Assembly: GCA_018364485.1 (NCBI GenBank)
Contig: JAGZLX010000030.1
Coordinates: 1 to 21,845, forward strand
Source of the DNA: Granulicatella adiacens
GTDB taxonomy: Bacteria > Bacillota > Bacilli > Lactobacillales > Aerococcaceae
Length of the DNA: 21,845 nucleotides
Direction: 5' to 3'
The position numbers and the translations under genes were made by a program. This document shows, in pieces, positions 1 to 8,082 of this stretch. The notes beneath the pieces are model-generated. The model ran no database searches. It was not told where the DNA came from and saw only the letters and a list, made by a program, of their open reading frames with translations. Every line of letters starts with the position of its first letter. The first letter of the stretch is position 1.

Positions 1-20
1 TAACAAAAATGTTTGGCCCA

Positions 21-60
21 AAACAAAAAGGAATTAAGCAACAATTAGTTGCTTAATCCC
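21..60 (-). terminator. Rho-independent terminator after gatD
   Basis: On the minus strand a 13-pair stem (positions 60-48 with 42-30, one A-C mismatch, 5-nt loop) is followed by TTTTTGTTT. It lies about 65 bp past the gatD stop codon and is the expected end of the murT-gatD transcript. A second, weaker stem-loop (about 92-122, one bulge) sits between it and gatD. The remaining DNA at 1-20 holds no gene that I can see. Confidence 0.85.
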
Positions 61-125
61 TTCCTAAAATTCTTCATCAACACTATTTGACAAAGAGCCC
101 ATTTTTGTTACACGGGTCTTTTCGT

Positions 126-785
126 TTATGCATTTTTTGAACGTTGACGCTCGGCTGCCGTTTCAATGATACGGTCAGCTAAATGTTGGTTTCTCACTAG
201 GATTGGGCCGTGGAAGTATGAGCAGAATACATTTTTATAATGACATCCTTCGACATGATCTTCTTCGTTATTTCCGTAGCCTTTAACGACTTTTCCAAGT
301 GGTTTCATGTTTTTACCAAGGTATGTTCTACCAATATGGTTTTCGTATCCTAAATACGTTTCACCAAATTCTTCATTAACAATCTCAACATCACCGATTA
401 AACGATTTGGAAATTGTCCGTTTGTACATACGTCAATGGCGCTAATTCCGTTTAGACGTTCGCCGCTTGCATTCACGTAGTAGCGACCAAGTAATTGGAA
501 GCCTCCACAAATCGCAACGACAACACCATCATCTTCGATATATTGGATAAGGGCGTCTTTTTTATTTTGAAGATCTTTTGCAACGACTGTTTGCTCGTAG
601 TCTTGACCACCGCCAAACATTACGATATCAAAGTCGTCAGGATTAAAATCTTCTTCTAAACTAATTAAAGTTGTTTCTACTTCGCACCCTAATTTTTTCG
701 CACGGTGTTGCAACATGAGTAAGTTCCCATTATCACCATACGTATTCATTAAGTTTCCATATAAATGACAGATTCTTAATTTCAT
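126..785 (-). CDS. gatD: Lipid II isoglutaminyl synthase, glutaminase subunit GatD
   Basis: GatD is a class I glutamine amidotransferase-like glutaminase. It releases ammonia from glutamine and passes it to MurT, which amidates the alpha-carboxyl of D-Glu in lipid II at the cytoplasmic membrane face. The 219-residue protein has the family length. The nucleophile is Cys93 in VVVAICGGFQLLG, the catalytic His is probably His192 in YFHGPIL, and the FGGGQDYEQ segment near residues 57-65 is typical. Arg128 matches an arginine reported to help bind glutamine in the S. aureus enzyme (recalled, not checked). The ATG overlaps the murT stop codon as ATGA, so the two are probably translationally coupled. 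A terminator follows. Cobyric acid synthase-type amidotransferases are related, but the MurT neighbour settles the call. Confidence 0.95.
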   Translation of the reverse strand: MKLRICHLYGNLMNTYGDNGNLLMLQHRAKKLGCEVETTLISLEEDFNPDDFDIVMFGGGQDYEQTVVAKDLQNKKDALIQYIEDDGVVVAICGGFQLLGRYYVNASGERLNGISAIDVCTNGQFPNRLIGDVEIVNEEFGETYLGYENHIGRTYLGKNMKPLGKVVKGYGNNEEDHVEGCHYKNVFCSYFHGPILVRNQHLADRIIETAAERQRSKNA

Positions 786-2125
786 CCGTTCATCCCTTCC
801 TTGAGGTATCCTTCTTTAGCAAAGTCTTTACGTAAGTCGAGTAGAGCAGTATAAGTTGCTAGTACATTGACTTTATTCGTTGGAGCTTTGCGAATCCAAT
901 CGATTAATTCCGCATTTGTTTTAAAGACTTTCATATTTTCAAAACCGGCAACTTCCATACGGACGCCAAGGTCTTCAACACGGATACCACTAATCGCTGT
1001 GTCGACAGTGTTCAAGGCATGTAATCCTTCGAAATCGCCATCCCAAATCCAGCTCACATCTTGACCGTCAGCTGGGTTATCGTTTAAGAGAACACCTAAA
1101 CTAAATGGTTCTTTTTCGTAACTTAAGAGTTGAACGATTTGGTTAAACCCAACTGGGTTTTTAATTAAGTTTAACATCACATCTTTGTCTTCAACAGTAA
1201 ATGTTTCTTGACGACCAAAGACGCGTTGAGCTTTCGAGAAGCCTTCTTGGATTTCTTCAGTAGAAAGGCCAAAGAATTTTGCTGCAGAGTAGGCTGCTAA
1301 CGCATTGTAAATATTGTAAAGCCCAGCAATTGGAATTGAGAACGTTGTACCGTCAATATCAAATGAAGAACCTGTTAGAGATAATTCATTTAGTGCAGTG
1401 ACTGCATAATTCAATTCAGGACGTTTGAAGTCGCATTTTGGACAATAGTATTTACCAAGGTTGCTATAAGTAATGCTCTTATAATGCAAGATAGATTGGC
1501 AATGTGGACAAAGAACACCATCAGTATTGTAGTGTGCCATCATTTCGCTATCTTCAGCATTGTTGAATCCGAAATACTCACGTGGATTTGGAGTATCAAC
1601 GCTATTAAAAATAGGAGCGTCGCCATTTGCTAAAATTGTAGCACTTGGTGCAAAAGCAGCACCCTCAAGCATTAATTGGTAAGTTGTATAAATTTCTCCA
1701 AAACGATCCATTTGGTCACGGAAAATATTCGTGAAGACAAATAATTTTGGTTCAATATATGGAGTAATGTGACGAATTGTTGCTTCATCCACTTCAAGAA
1801 CGGCGATATTCTTTTCGCCAGCTTTTGGTGAGTGATTTAAAAACGTTGAAACAATCCCTTGAGTTAAGTTAGCTCCAGTAGGGTTTGTTAAAATATTTGG
1901 ATATTTTTGTTTTAATAATTGAACGATGAGGGAAGTCGTTAAAGTTTTCCCGTTTGTTCCGCTGACGATAATAACATCGTAGTTTTCAGCTAATGATTTT
2001 AAAATGTTTGGATCGATAGCATGTGCCACTTTCCCTGGCATGCTACTACCGCCTTTTGTAAAAGTCTTCAGAGCCCAGCGAGTAAATCTACCAGCTCCTA
2101 ATGCAACTTGTGTTCTAAGATTCAA
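782..2125 (-). CDS. murT: Lipid II isoglutaminyl synthase, Mur ligase-like subunit MurT
   Basis: MurT is the ATP-dependent partner of GatD. It activates the D-Glu alpha-carboxyl of lipid II and accepts ammonia from GatD, giving the amidated peptidoglycan of many Gram-positives. The Mur ligase central domain shows the P-loop GTNGKTLTT (56-64). A Cys4 zinc ribbon inserted in that domain is visible as CPHC (206-209) and CPKC (228-231), a MurT hallmark. The C-terminal DUF1727 domain begins near residue 320 and carries NDNPADG, where Asp349 is the likely third member of the GatD catalytic triad. The start is TTG: GGAAAGGA lies 9 nt upstream and no in-frame ATG keeps the conserved N-terminus. It is transcribed divergently from tdk, behind an extended -10 promoter. 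Length (447) is normal. Confidence 0.95.
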   Translation of the reverse strand: MNLRTQVALGAGRFTRWALKTFTKGGSSMPGKVAHAIDPNILKSLAENYDVIIVSGTNGKTLTTSLIVQLLKQKYPNILTNPTGANLTQGIVSTFLNHSPKAGEKNIAVLEVDEATIRHITPYIEPKLFVFTNIFRDQMDRFGEIYTTYQLMLEGAAFAPSATILANGDAPIFNSVDTPNPREYFGFNNAEDSEMMAHYNTDGVLCPHCQSILHYKSITYSNLGKYYCPKCDFKRPELNYAVTALNELSLTGSSFDIDGTTFSIPIAGLYNIYNALAAYSAAKFFGLSTEEIQEGFSKAQRVFGRQETFTVEDKDVMLNLIKNPVGFNQIVQLLSYEKEPFSLGVLLNDNPADGQDVSWIWDGDFEGLHALNTVDTAISGIRVEDLGVRMEVAGFENMKVFKTNAELIDWIRKAPTNKVNVLATYTALLDLRKDFAKEGYLKEGMNG

Positions 2126-2158
2126 TTTAGACGATCCTTTCCGTTAATATACTTCATT

Positions 2159-2167
2159 ATTGTAGCA
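2159..2167 (-). promoter_or_regulatory. Extended -10 promoter for murT-gatD
   Basis: On the minus strand TGCTACAAT gives an extended -10 (TG-n-TACAAT), 34 bp before the murT TTG start. I see no good -35 hexamer at 16-18 bp, which fits the extended -10 class. The inference rests on sequence only. Confidence 0.55.
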
Positions 2168-2254
2168 TATTTTCATGAAAAGTGGTTTATAAAAACGTTT
2201 TTAAAATTTTATTAAAATAGTTTGTGAAAAATACCTTAAAATAACGGTTTTTCT

Positions 2255-2284
2255 TTGCACAAAGGTACCCGTTTATCGTAAGAT
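2255..2284 (+). promoter_or_regulatory. Candidate promoter for tdk-prfA-prmC-sua5
   Basis: TTGCAC (2255-2260) and TAAGAT (2279-2284) are separated by 18 bp, and the tdk GTG start lies 36 bp further on. TATAGT at 2293-2298 is an alternative -10 but lacks a good -35. The divergent 194-bp gap before tdk otherwise holds only the murT promoter and AT-rich sequence. Confidence 0.4.
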
Positions 2285-2319
2285 ATTAAAGGTATAGTTT
2301 AACAATTGGAGGGATAATT

Positions 2320-2898
2320 GTGGCACAATTGTTTTTTAAATATGGTGCAATGAATAGTGGTAAATCAATCGAAATTTTAAAGGTTGCACATAATTATGAA
2401 GAACAAGACAAACCGGTTTTATTATTTACGAGTGCAATTGATGATCGTGATCAAGTAGGGTATGTATCGAGTCGTATTGGTGTTAGACGTGAAGCTATTC
2501 CAATCTTTGATGATACTCCAATTTACGAAATCGTCGAAGGACAAGCAGTGAAACCATATTGTATTTTGATTGATGAATCTCAATTTTTATCAAAACAACA
2601 CATTCTTGAACTCGCTCGAATTGTTGACGAATTAAATATTCCAGTAATGGCATTTGGACTGAAGAATGATTTCCAAAACGAATTATTCGAAGGATCTAAA
2701 TACTTATTACTCTATGCTGATAAAATCGAAGAAATTAAAACGATTTGTTGGTATTGTCATAAAAAAGCAAGTATGAATATGCGCGTAGTCGATGGTGTTC
2801 CAGTGTATACGGGAGAACAAATTCAAATTGGAGGCAATGATGCCTATTATCCAGTTTGCCGTTATCACTATAACCATCCAGGTGAAGAACGCTTATAA
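2320..2898 (+). CDS. tdk: Thymidine kinase (type II)
   Basis: This enzyme phosphorylates thymidine with ATP to dTMP in the salvage pathway, in the cytosol. The 192-residue product has the P-loop GAMNSGKS (9-16), the DESQF block (85-89, with Glu86 the likely catalytic base), and the zinc/lasso domain with Cys143, Cys146, Cys180 and His183. The substrate-closing segment GGNDAYYPVC (171-180) is intact. The start is GTG at 2320, preceded by GGAGGG at 2308-2313. It is the first gene of a run in which prfA follows after 21 bp, as in many Firmicutes. All catalytic elements are present, so it should be functional. Confidence 0.97.
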   Translation: MAQLFFKYGAMNSGKSIEILKVAHNYEEQDKPVLLFTSAIDDRDQVGYVSSRIGVRREAIPIFDDTPIYEIVEGQAVKPYCILIDESQFLSKQHILELARIVDELNIPVMAFGLKNDFQNELFEGSKYLLLYADKIEEIKTICWYCHKKASMNMRVVDGVPVYTGEQIQIGGNDAYYPVCRYHYNHPGEERL

Positions 2899-2919
2899 GA
2901 GAAGATAAAGGAGAAAAGT

Positions 2920-3999
2920 ATGTTCGATCAATTAGATAGTTTTATTATTCGCTATGATGAGCTTTCAGAGTTACTAAGTGACCCAGAAGTTATCGGCGAT
3001 ACAAAACGATTCATGGAATTAACAAAAGAAGAAGCAAACTTACGACCAAAAGTAGAGACGTTCAAACGTTATCAACAAGTCGTAGAAGAAATTAGCGACA
3101 CAGAGGAAATGCTTGGTGAAAGCTTAGATGCTGAAATGGCAGAAATGGCGAAAGAAGAATTAAGCTCCCTCAAAAAAGAAAAAGTAGAATTAGAAGATAA
3201 AATCAAATTCTTACTCTTACCAGAAGATCCAAACGATGGCAAAAACATCATCATGGAAATCCGCGGGGCTGCGGGTGGAGATGAAGCTGCACTCTTTGCT
3301 GGAGACCTTTTGAATATGTATCAAAAATACGCAGAGTCACAAGGCTGGCGTGTAGAAGTGATGGATGCCAACGTTACAGGTATCGGTGGTTATAAAGAAG
3401 TTATTTTAATGATCACAGGAGATAACGTCTTCTCTAAATTAAAATATGAATCTGGTGCGCACCGTGTACAACGAGTTCCATCAACTGAATCTCAAGGACG
3501 TGTGCATACTTCAACAGCTACAGTCGTAGTAATGCCTGAAGCAGAAGAAGTAGAAATTGAATTAGAAGATAAAGATATTCGTGTGGATATTTACCATGCA
3601 TCAGGTGCCGGTGGACAGCACGTTAATAAGACTGCATCTGCCGTCCGTTTAACTCACTTGCCAACAGGAATTGTTGTTGCTATGCAAGATGAACGTTCAC
3701 AATTGAAGAACCGTGAGAAAGCGATGAAAGTATTGCGTGCGCGTGTATACGACAAGATTTCTCAAGAAGCGCAATCAGAGTATGATGCAAACCGTAAATC
3801 AGCTGTAGGTACAGGGGACCGTTCTGAACGTATTCGTACGTATAACTTCCCACAAAACCGTGTTACAGACCACCGTATTGGTTTAACACTTCAAAAGTTA
3901 GATCAAGTGTTAGCTGGAAAAATTGATGAAATTGTCGATGCTTTAATTCTTTATGATCACACAGAAAAATTGGAGCAATTAAATAATGGAAACAACTAA
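2920..3999 (+). CDS. prfA: Peptide chain release factor 1
   Basis: RF1 recognises UAA and UAG in the ribosomal A site and triggers peptide release. The 359-residue protein has the family length. The codon-recognition PxT motif appears as PST (187-189) in RVPSTESQGRVHTS, and the catalytic GGQ is at 231-233 in GAGGQHVNKT. RF1 rather than RF2 is indicated by the PxT tripeptide (RF2 has SPF) and the absence of a programmed frameshift. An AAAGGAG site (2907-2913) precedes the ATG. The 3' end overlaps prmC by 14 bp, which links the factor to the enzyme that methylates its GGQ glutamine. Confidence 0.98.
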   Translation: MFDQLDSFIIRYDELSELLSDPEVIGDTKRFMELTKEEANLRPKVETFKRYQQVVEEISDTEEMLGESLDAEMAEMAKEELSSLKKEKVELEDKIKFLLLPEDPNDGKNIIMEIRGAAGGDEAALFAGDLLNMYQKYAESQGWRVEVMDANVTGIGGYKEVILMITGDNVFSKLKYESGAHRVQRVPSTESQGRVHTSTATVVVMPEAEEVEIELEDKDIRVDIYHASGAGGQHVNKTASAVRLTHLPTGIVVAMQDERSQLKNREKAMKVLRARVYDKISQEAQSEYDANRKSAVGTGDRSERIRTYNFPQNRVTDHRIGLTLQKLDQVLAGKIDEIVDALILYDHTEKLEQLNNGNN

Positions 4000-4861
4000 T
4001 CCAACAAACCAAGAAGTCCTCGTTAGGGCTTCTTGTTTTTTAGAAGAAAAACAACCTAAATTAGGAAGCGAAGAATGCCAACATCTTGTAAGAGAATTAA
4101 TGCTATTTAAGAATCAATGGACCTTGTCGCAATTTCTGTTGAATTTACGACAAGAGGCTACTGTGACTTTTGAATATTTACAACCTGAGTTGCTGCGCCT
4201 TAGTACATTTGAACCATTGCAGCAAATTACAGGAGTGGCTGAATTTCTAGGGGAAGAATTTATGGTCACAAAGGACACTTTAATTCCTCGCCCAGAAACA
4301 GAAGAGCTAGTTTTAAAAGCCCAGTCATTTTTAGAACAATGTCCAGTTGGGAACGTACTTGAAATTGGCGTCGGAACAGGATGCATTATTTTAAGCCTGG
4401 AAAGATTAGTAGGCCGACATCAATATATGGGGTGCGATATCTCAGAGGAAGCGCTCGTTGTTGCAAAAAAGAATCGAGAGAAGTTCAATCTTCAAACTGA
4501 ATTATTTTACAGCGATGTGTACAGCAACGTACCACATGAAAAGTTTGAGTGTATTATTAGTAATCCACCATATATTGCATTTTCAGAAGAAGCATTAATG
4601 GATGAATCGGTGCGACTTTATGAGCCAATTCAAGCATTGTTTGCAGAAAATGAGGGGCTTGCGATTTACGAAAAGATTGCCAACCGATTAGAAGAATTTT
4701 TAACAGATAGTGGGCAAGCCTTTTTTGAAATTGGATTTAACCAAGGAGCATGCGTGAAACGAATTTTTAGTTTAGCTTGTCCAAATCGAAAAGTAACGAT
4801 TCATAAAGATATTGCAGGTATGGACCGAATGATTATTGTGAGTGGAAAGGAGGCGCAGTAA
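3986..4861 (+). CDS. prmC: Release factor glutamine methyltransferase
   Basis: PrmC uses S-adenosylmethionine to N5-methylate the glutamine of the GGQ motif in release factors. The 291-residue protein starts with a helical substrate-binding domain (about 1-85). It continues with the linker PRPETEELV (101-109), the SAM motif LEIGVGTGC (125-133) and the catalytic NPPY (193-196), followed by the family segment EPIQALFAENEGLAIYEKI. The ATG lies inside the prfA 3' end and GGAG is about 10 nt upstream, which suggests coupled translation. The stop codon overlaps the sua5 start by one base. The cysteine-rich, divergent N-terminal domain is within family variation. Confidence 0.96.
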   Translation: METTNPTNQEVLVRASCFLEEKQPKLGSEECQHLVRELMLFKNQWTLSQFLLNLRQEATVTFEYLQPELLRLSTFEPLQQITGVAEFLGEEFMVTKDTLIPRPETEELVLKAQSFLEQCPVGNVLEIGVGTGCIILSLERLVGRHQYMGCDISEEALVVAKKNREKFNLQTELFYSDVYSNVPHEKFECIISNPPYIAFSEEALMDESVRLYEPIQALFAENEGLAIYEKIANRLEEFLTDSGQAFFEIGFNQGACVKRIFSLACPNRKVTIHKDIAGMDRMIIVSGKEAQ

Positions 4862-5871
4862 TGGAAACACAAATTTTTACAAAAGAGAACTTAGATATTG
4901 CAGCTAAAGCTTTGCAACAAGGAGAAATTGTTTCTTTCCCAACGGAAACGGTGTATGGATTAGGAGCAATCGCAACAAGTCAAGAAGCGGTGTTAAAAGT
5001 CTTTGAAGCTAAAGGACGTCCAAGTGATAATCCACTGATTGTCCATATTAGTGATATCCAGCAGATGACTTCTACTGTAGAAGAAGTGCCTGAAATTGCG
5101 CTAACCTTAGCGAAGGCTTTTTGGCCTGGACCACTGACGATGATTCTAAAGGCAAAACCAGGGATTTACGCTCCAGCCTTATCCGCTGGTCTGCCAACGG
5201 TGTCATTTCGTATGCCAAATCATCCAATCACATTAGAGTTAATTACAAAGGTAGGAATTCCTCTTGTAGGGCCTAGTGCGAACCTTTCAACGAAACCAAG
5301 TCCAACAAAAGTGGAGCACGTATTCGAAGATATGAATGGACGTATTCGTGGTATCGTTGATGGTGGTTCATCTACGGTCGGTGTTGAGTCAACAGTGATT
5401 GATTTGACAAATGAAGAAGGTCCAGTGATTTTAAGACCAGGCGTCATTACAAAAGAACAAATTGAAGCGGTCATTGGGCCTATTCAATCTACAGTCAAAA
5501 CGACAGCAGGAGAGCGTGAAGTACCCAAATCTCCAGGAATGAAGTATCGTCATTATGCACCAAAAACACCAGTATTGGTTGTAGGAGGAACAGTAGAAAC
5601 GTTTGAAGAAGTCATCAATCTATACAAACTACAAGGAAAAACAATTGGCGTGATGGCACAAGATGTTATTGTGGAATCCTTAAAAGATACAGTGAACGGT
5701 GTTTACTTCATGGGTGAAAGTGTAGACGATATGAATCGTGCTTTATTTGATGGACTTCGAACATTAGATCATTTAGGGTTAGATATTATTCTGGCACAAG
5801 AGGCTCCAGAAACGGGCGTTGGAATCGCCTATATGAACCGTTTGAAAAAGGCGGCATCCACCGTTCTTTAG
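4861..5871 (+). CDS. L-threonylcarbamoyladenylate synthase, Sua5/YwlC type
   Basis: The enzyme makes threonylcarbamoyl-AMP from threonine, bicarbonate and ATP, the first step of t6A37 modification of ANN-decoding tRNAs. Residues 1-205 form the YrdC domain with FPTETVYGLG (26-35), KGRPSDNPL (51-59), FWPGPLT and PSAN (138-141). Residues from about 235 form the extra Sua5 domain, joined by the linker with SPGMKYRHYAP (224-234). At 336 residues it is the long Sua5 form, not the short TsaC form. AAAGGAGG (4846-4852) precedes the ATG, and the TAATG overlap with prmC points to coupling. The same adjacency occurs in other Firmicutes, where the gene is called ywlC, sua5 or tsaC2. Confidence 0.95.
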   Translation: METQIFTKENLDIAAKALQQGEIVSFPTETVYGLGAIATSQEAVLKVFEAKGRPSDNPLIVHISDIQQMTSTVEEVPEIALTLAKAFWPGPLTMILKAKPGIYAPALSAGLPTVSFRMPNHPITLELITKVGIPLVGPSANLSTKPSPTKVEHVFEDMNGRIRGIVDGGSSTVGVESTVIDLTNEEGPVILRPGVITKEQIEAVIGPIQSTVKTTAGEREVPKSPGMKYRHYAPKTPVLVVGGTVETFEEVINLYKLQGKTIGVMAQDVIVESLKDTVNGVYFMGESVDDMNRALFDGLRTLDHLGLDIILAQEAPETGVGIAYMNRLKKAASTVL

Positions 5872-5906
5872 GAGAACTCGTAGCTTTTCTACAAAACGTG
5901 ATAATG

Positions 5907-5915
5907 TGATAAAAT
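5907..5915 (+). promoter_or_regulatory. Extended -10 promoter for glyA
   Basis: TG-A-TAAAAT fits an extended -10, 31 bp before the glyA ATG. The best -35 (TTCTAC, 5887-5892) is poor. The octamer GTGATAAT just upstream partly repeats the same bases. There is no terminator between sua5 and glyA, so readthrough is also likely. Confidence 0.45.
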
Positions 5916-5945
5916 AGGAAGGTAAGAATAGAAAGGGGTAGTTGA

Positions 5946-7178
5946 ATGAGTCAATTTACAGAAGATAAAATCATCTTTGAGACGATTGAAAAAGAACTTC
6001 ATCGTCAGCAACAAGGAATCGAATTGATTGCATCAGAAAACTTCGTATCAGAAGGAGTTTTACGTGCACAAGGAAGTATTCTAACGAATAAATATGCAGA
6101 AGGGTATCCAGGTCGTCGTTATTATGGTGGATGTGAGTACGTGGATGTTATCGAACAATTAGCGATTGATCGCGTAAAAGAATTGTTTGGTGCTGAATAT
6201 GCCAATGTGCAACCTCACTCAGGTTCTCAAGCAAACATGGCAGCATATCGTGCGCTAGTGAAGAAAGGCGATAAGATTTTAGGGATGGACTTAAACCACG
6301 GTGGTCACTTGACTCACGGAATGGGAGTGAACTTCTCTGGACAAGATTATCAGTTTGTTTCTTATGGAGTAAATCCAGAAACTGAAACAATCGATTATGA
6401 TGAATTAGAACGTATCGCTAAGGAAGAAAAACCACAATTAATCGTGGCTGGAGCTTCAGCGTACCCACGTGAGATTGACTTCAAACGCATTAGTGAAATT
6501 GCTAAAGAAGTTGGAGCTTACTTTATGGTGGATATGGCCCACATCGCAGGGTTAGTTGCTAAAGGGGCTCATCAAAATCCAGTTCCATATGCTGATGTTG
6601 TGACATCAACAACACATAAAACATTACGTGGACCACGTGGCGGTTTAATTTTATCAAAAGAAGAATTTGGTAAAAAATTAAACAGTGCGATCTTCCCTGG
6701 AATCCAAGGTGGCCCCCTAGAGCACGTGATTGCTGGTAAAGCAGTTGCATTCCATGAAGCTCTTCAACCAGCATTTGGTGAGTATATTGAGCAAGTCGTA
6801 AAAAATGCTAAAGCTATGGCACAAGTGTTCGAAGGAACAGTGATTCGTGCGATTTCAGGTGGTACAGATAACCATCTATTACTCCTCGATATTAAAGATA
6901 CTGGATTAAACGGTAAAGAAGCGCAAGAATTACTCGACACTGTTGGAATTACAGTGAATAAAAATGCCATTCCATTTGATACATTACCACCTGTTAAAAC
7001 AAGTGGAATTCGTGTCGGAACGGCAGCTATTACAACACGTGGTTTCGATGAAGCTGCGGCGAAAAAAGTAGCTGAGTTAATCCTTACAACATTAACACAT
7101 CCTGAAAATGAAGAAGTATTAAACACGGTTCGTCAAGAAGTGAAACAGTTGACGGAAACTTTCAAATTATACGCGTAA
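5946..7178 (+). CDS. glyA: Serine hydroxymethyltransferase
   Basis: This PLP enzyme interconverts serine and glycine with transfer of the one-carbon unit to tetrahydrofolate, and supplies purine, thymidylate and methionine synthesis. It is a cytosolic dimer or tetramer. The 410-residue protein shows HSGSQAN (91-97), the cofactor-contacting DMAH (196-199) and the PLP lysine Lys225 in TSTTHKTLRGPRGG. An AAAGGGG site is 6-10 nt before the ATG. Its position next to upp and the atp operon is a conserved Firmicutes arrangement. No residue in these motifs is missing. Confidence 0.98.
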   Translation: MSQFTEDKIIFETIEKELHRQQQGIELIASENFVSEGVLRAQGSILTNKYAEGYPGRRYYGGCEYVDVIEQLAIDRVKELFGAEYANVQPHSGSQANMAAYRALVKKGDKILGMDLNHGGHLTHGMGVNFSGQDYQFVSYGVNPETETIDYDELERIAKEEKPQLIVAGASAYPREIDFKRISEIAKEVGAYFMVDMAHIAGLVAKGAHQNPVPYADVVTSTTHKTLRGPRGGLILSKEEFGKKLNSAIFPGIQGGPLEHVIAGKAVAFHEALQPAFGEYIEQVVKNAKAMAQVFEGTVIRAISGGTDNHLLLLDIKDTGLNGKEAQELLDTVGITVNKNAIPFDTLPPVKTSGIRVGTAAITTRGFDEAAAKKVAELILTTLTHPENEEVLNTVRQEVKQLTETFKLYA

Positions 7179-7263
7179 CGAAGTAAATGTAAAGGTTTGT
7201 TTCAGATTATGAAAATAATAATAAGTTTTCAAACTGAGACTAGATATTTAACTGGTTTTTAGG

Positions 7264-7269
7264 TAAAAT
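7264..7269 (+). promoter_or_regulatory. Possible -10 element for upp
   Basis: TAAAAT lies 39 bp before the upp ATG in the 130-bp glyA-upp gap. No convincing -35 hexamer or TG extension is present. The rest of the gap is AT-rich with only a weak 6-bp stem near 7210-7230 and no terminator, so transcription from glyA may also continue into upp. Confidence 0.25.
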
Positions 7270-7308
7270 AATAGAAGTGACACTAATGTATTGGAAGGAG
7301 AATGACAA

Positions 7309-7944
7309 ATGGGTAAATTTCACGTACTTGATCATCCGTTAATTCAACATAAATTGACAATGATTCGTCAAAAAGATTGTGGAACAAAAGTTTTCCGCGA
7401 AGTTGTAAACGAAATTTCAATGCTAATGGCTTATGAGGTTTCTAGAGATCTGCCTCTTGAAGATGTAGAAATCGAAACTCCACTTGTTAAAACAACATTG
7501 AAAACATTAGCTGGTAAAAAAGTTGCTATCATTCCGATTCTGCGAGCAGGACTTGGAATGGTTGATGGAATTCTCGAATTAATCCCAGCAGCCAAAATTG
7601 GGCATGTTGGTATGTATCGTGATCATGACACATTGCAACCTGTTGAGTATTTCGTGAAGTTGCCTTCAGATATTTCTGAAAGACAATTGTTTGTCGTTGA
7701 TCCTATGTTAGCAACTGGGGGATCTGCAGTAGCTGCTATTGACGCACTGTTGAAGCGTGGTGCACAACCTAGCTCAATTAAATTTTGCTGTCTTGTAGCT
7801 GCTCCAGAAGGTGTAGAAGTTCTACGTAAAGCCCACCCAGATATCGACATTTACGCAGCAGCGTTAGATGAAAGATTAAATGAACATGGATACATTCTTC
7901 CAGGATTAGGAGATGCTGGAGATCGTTTATTCGGAACCAAATAA
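7309..7944 (+). CDS. upp: Uracil phosphoribosyltransferase
   Basis: Upp converts uracil and PRPP to UMP in pyrimidine salvage. The 211-residue protein has the PRPP loop VVDPMLATGGSA (129-140), the ILRAGLGM segment (77-84), and the uracil-binding C-terminal block YILPGLGDAGDR (195-206). GGAAGGAG is 8-10 nt upstream of the ATG. It lies between glyA and the ATP synthase operon, as in Bacillus and relatives. A strong hairpin follows 47 bp after its stop codon, so most upp transcripts should end before atpB. Confidence 0.98.
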   Translation: MGKFHVLDHPLIQHKLTMIRQKDCGTKVFREVVNEISMLMAYEVSRDLPLEDVEIETPLVKTTLKTLAGKKVAIIPILRAGLGMVDGILELIPAAKIGHVGMYRDHDTLQPVEYFVKLPSDISERQLFVVDPMLATGGSAVAAIDALLKRGAQPSSIKFCCLVAAPEGVEVLRKAHPDIDIYAAALDERLNEHGYILPGLGDAGDRLFGTK

Positions 7945-7991
7945 TAAATTTATATAGTCAACGCTTTTGCGATAGACTATTGCCACCAAAT

Positions 7992-8052
7992 CTGACAATA
8001 ATCACCGTACTGAGCGTAAAACTCAAAGTATAGGATTATTGTCAGTTTTTTT
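7992..8052 (+). terminator. Terminator-like hairpin between upp and atpB
   Basis: CTGACAATAATC (7992-8003) pairs perfectly with 8034-8045, and seven Ts follow. The 30-nt loop holds a small inner stem (TGAG with CTCA). The stem can be extended outward: CACCAAAT (7984-7991) is complementary to ATTTGGTG (8053-8060) on the far side of the T run, immediately before the atpB ribosome site (AAAGGAGGGG, 8062-8071). It reads as an intrinsic terminator for upp. Because only 30 bp separate it from atpB, it may act as a leader attenuator for the atp operon (inference). Confidence 0.85.
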
Positions 8053-8082
8053 ATTTGGTGTAAAGGAGGGGAAATAAGAAAC

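Noticed and set aside
6764..7126. Minus-strand frame of 120 codons inside glyA
   Set aside because: It is a shadow of the strongly conserved glyA frame, with low-complexity serine- and threonine-rich sequence and no ribosome site.
7945..8060. T-box, PyrR-type or metabolite riboswitch in the upp-atpB leader
   Set aside because: There is no T-box core, no PyrR binding-loop sequence and too little room for a known aptamer; only hairpins are supported.
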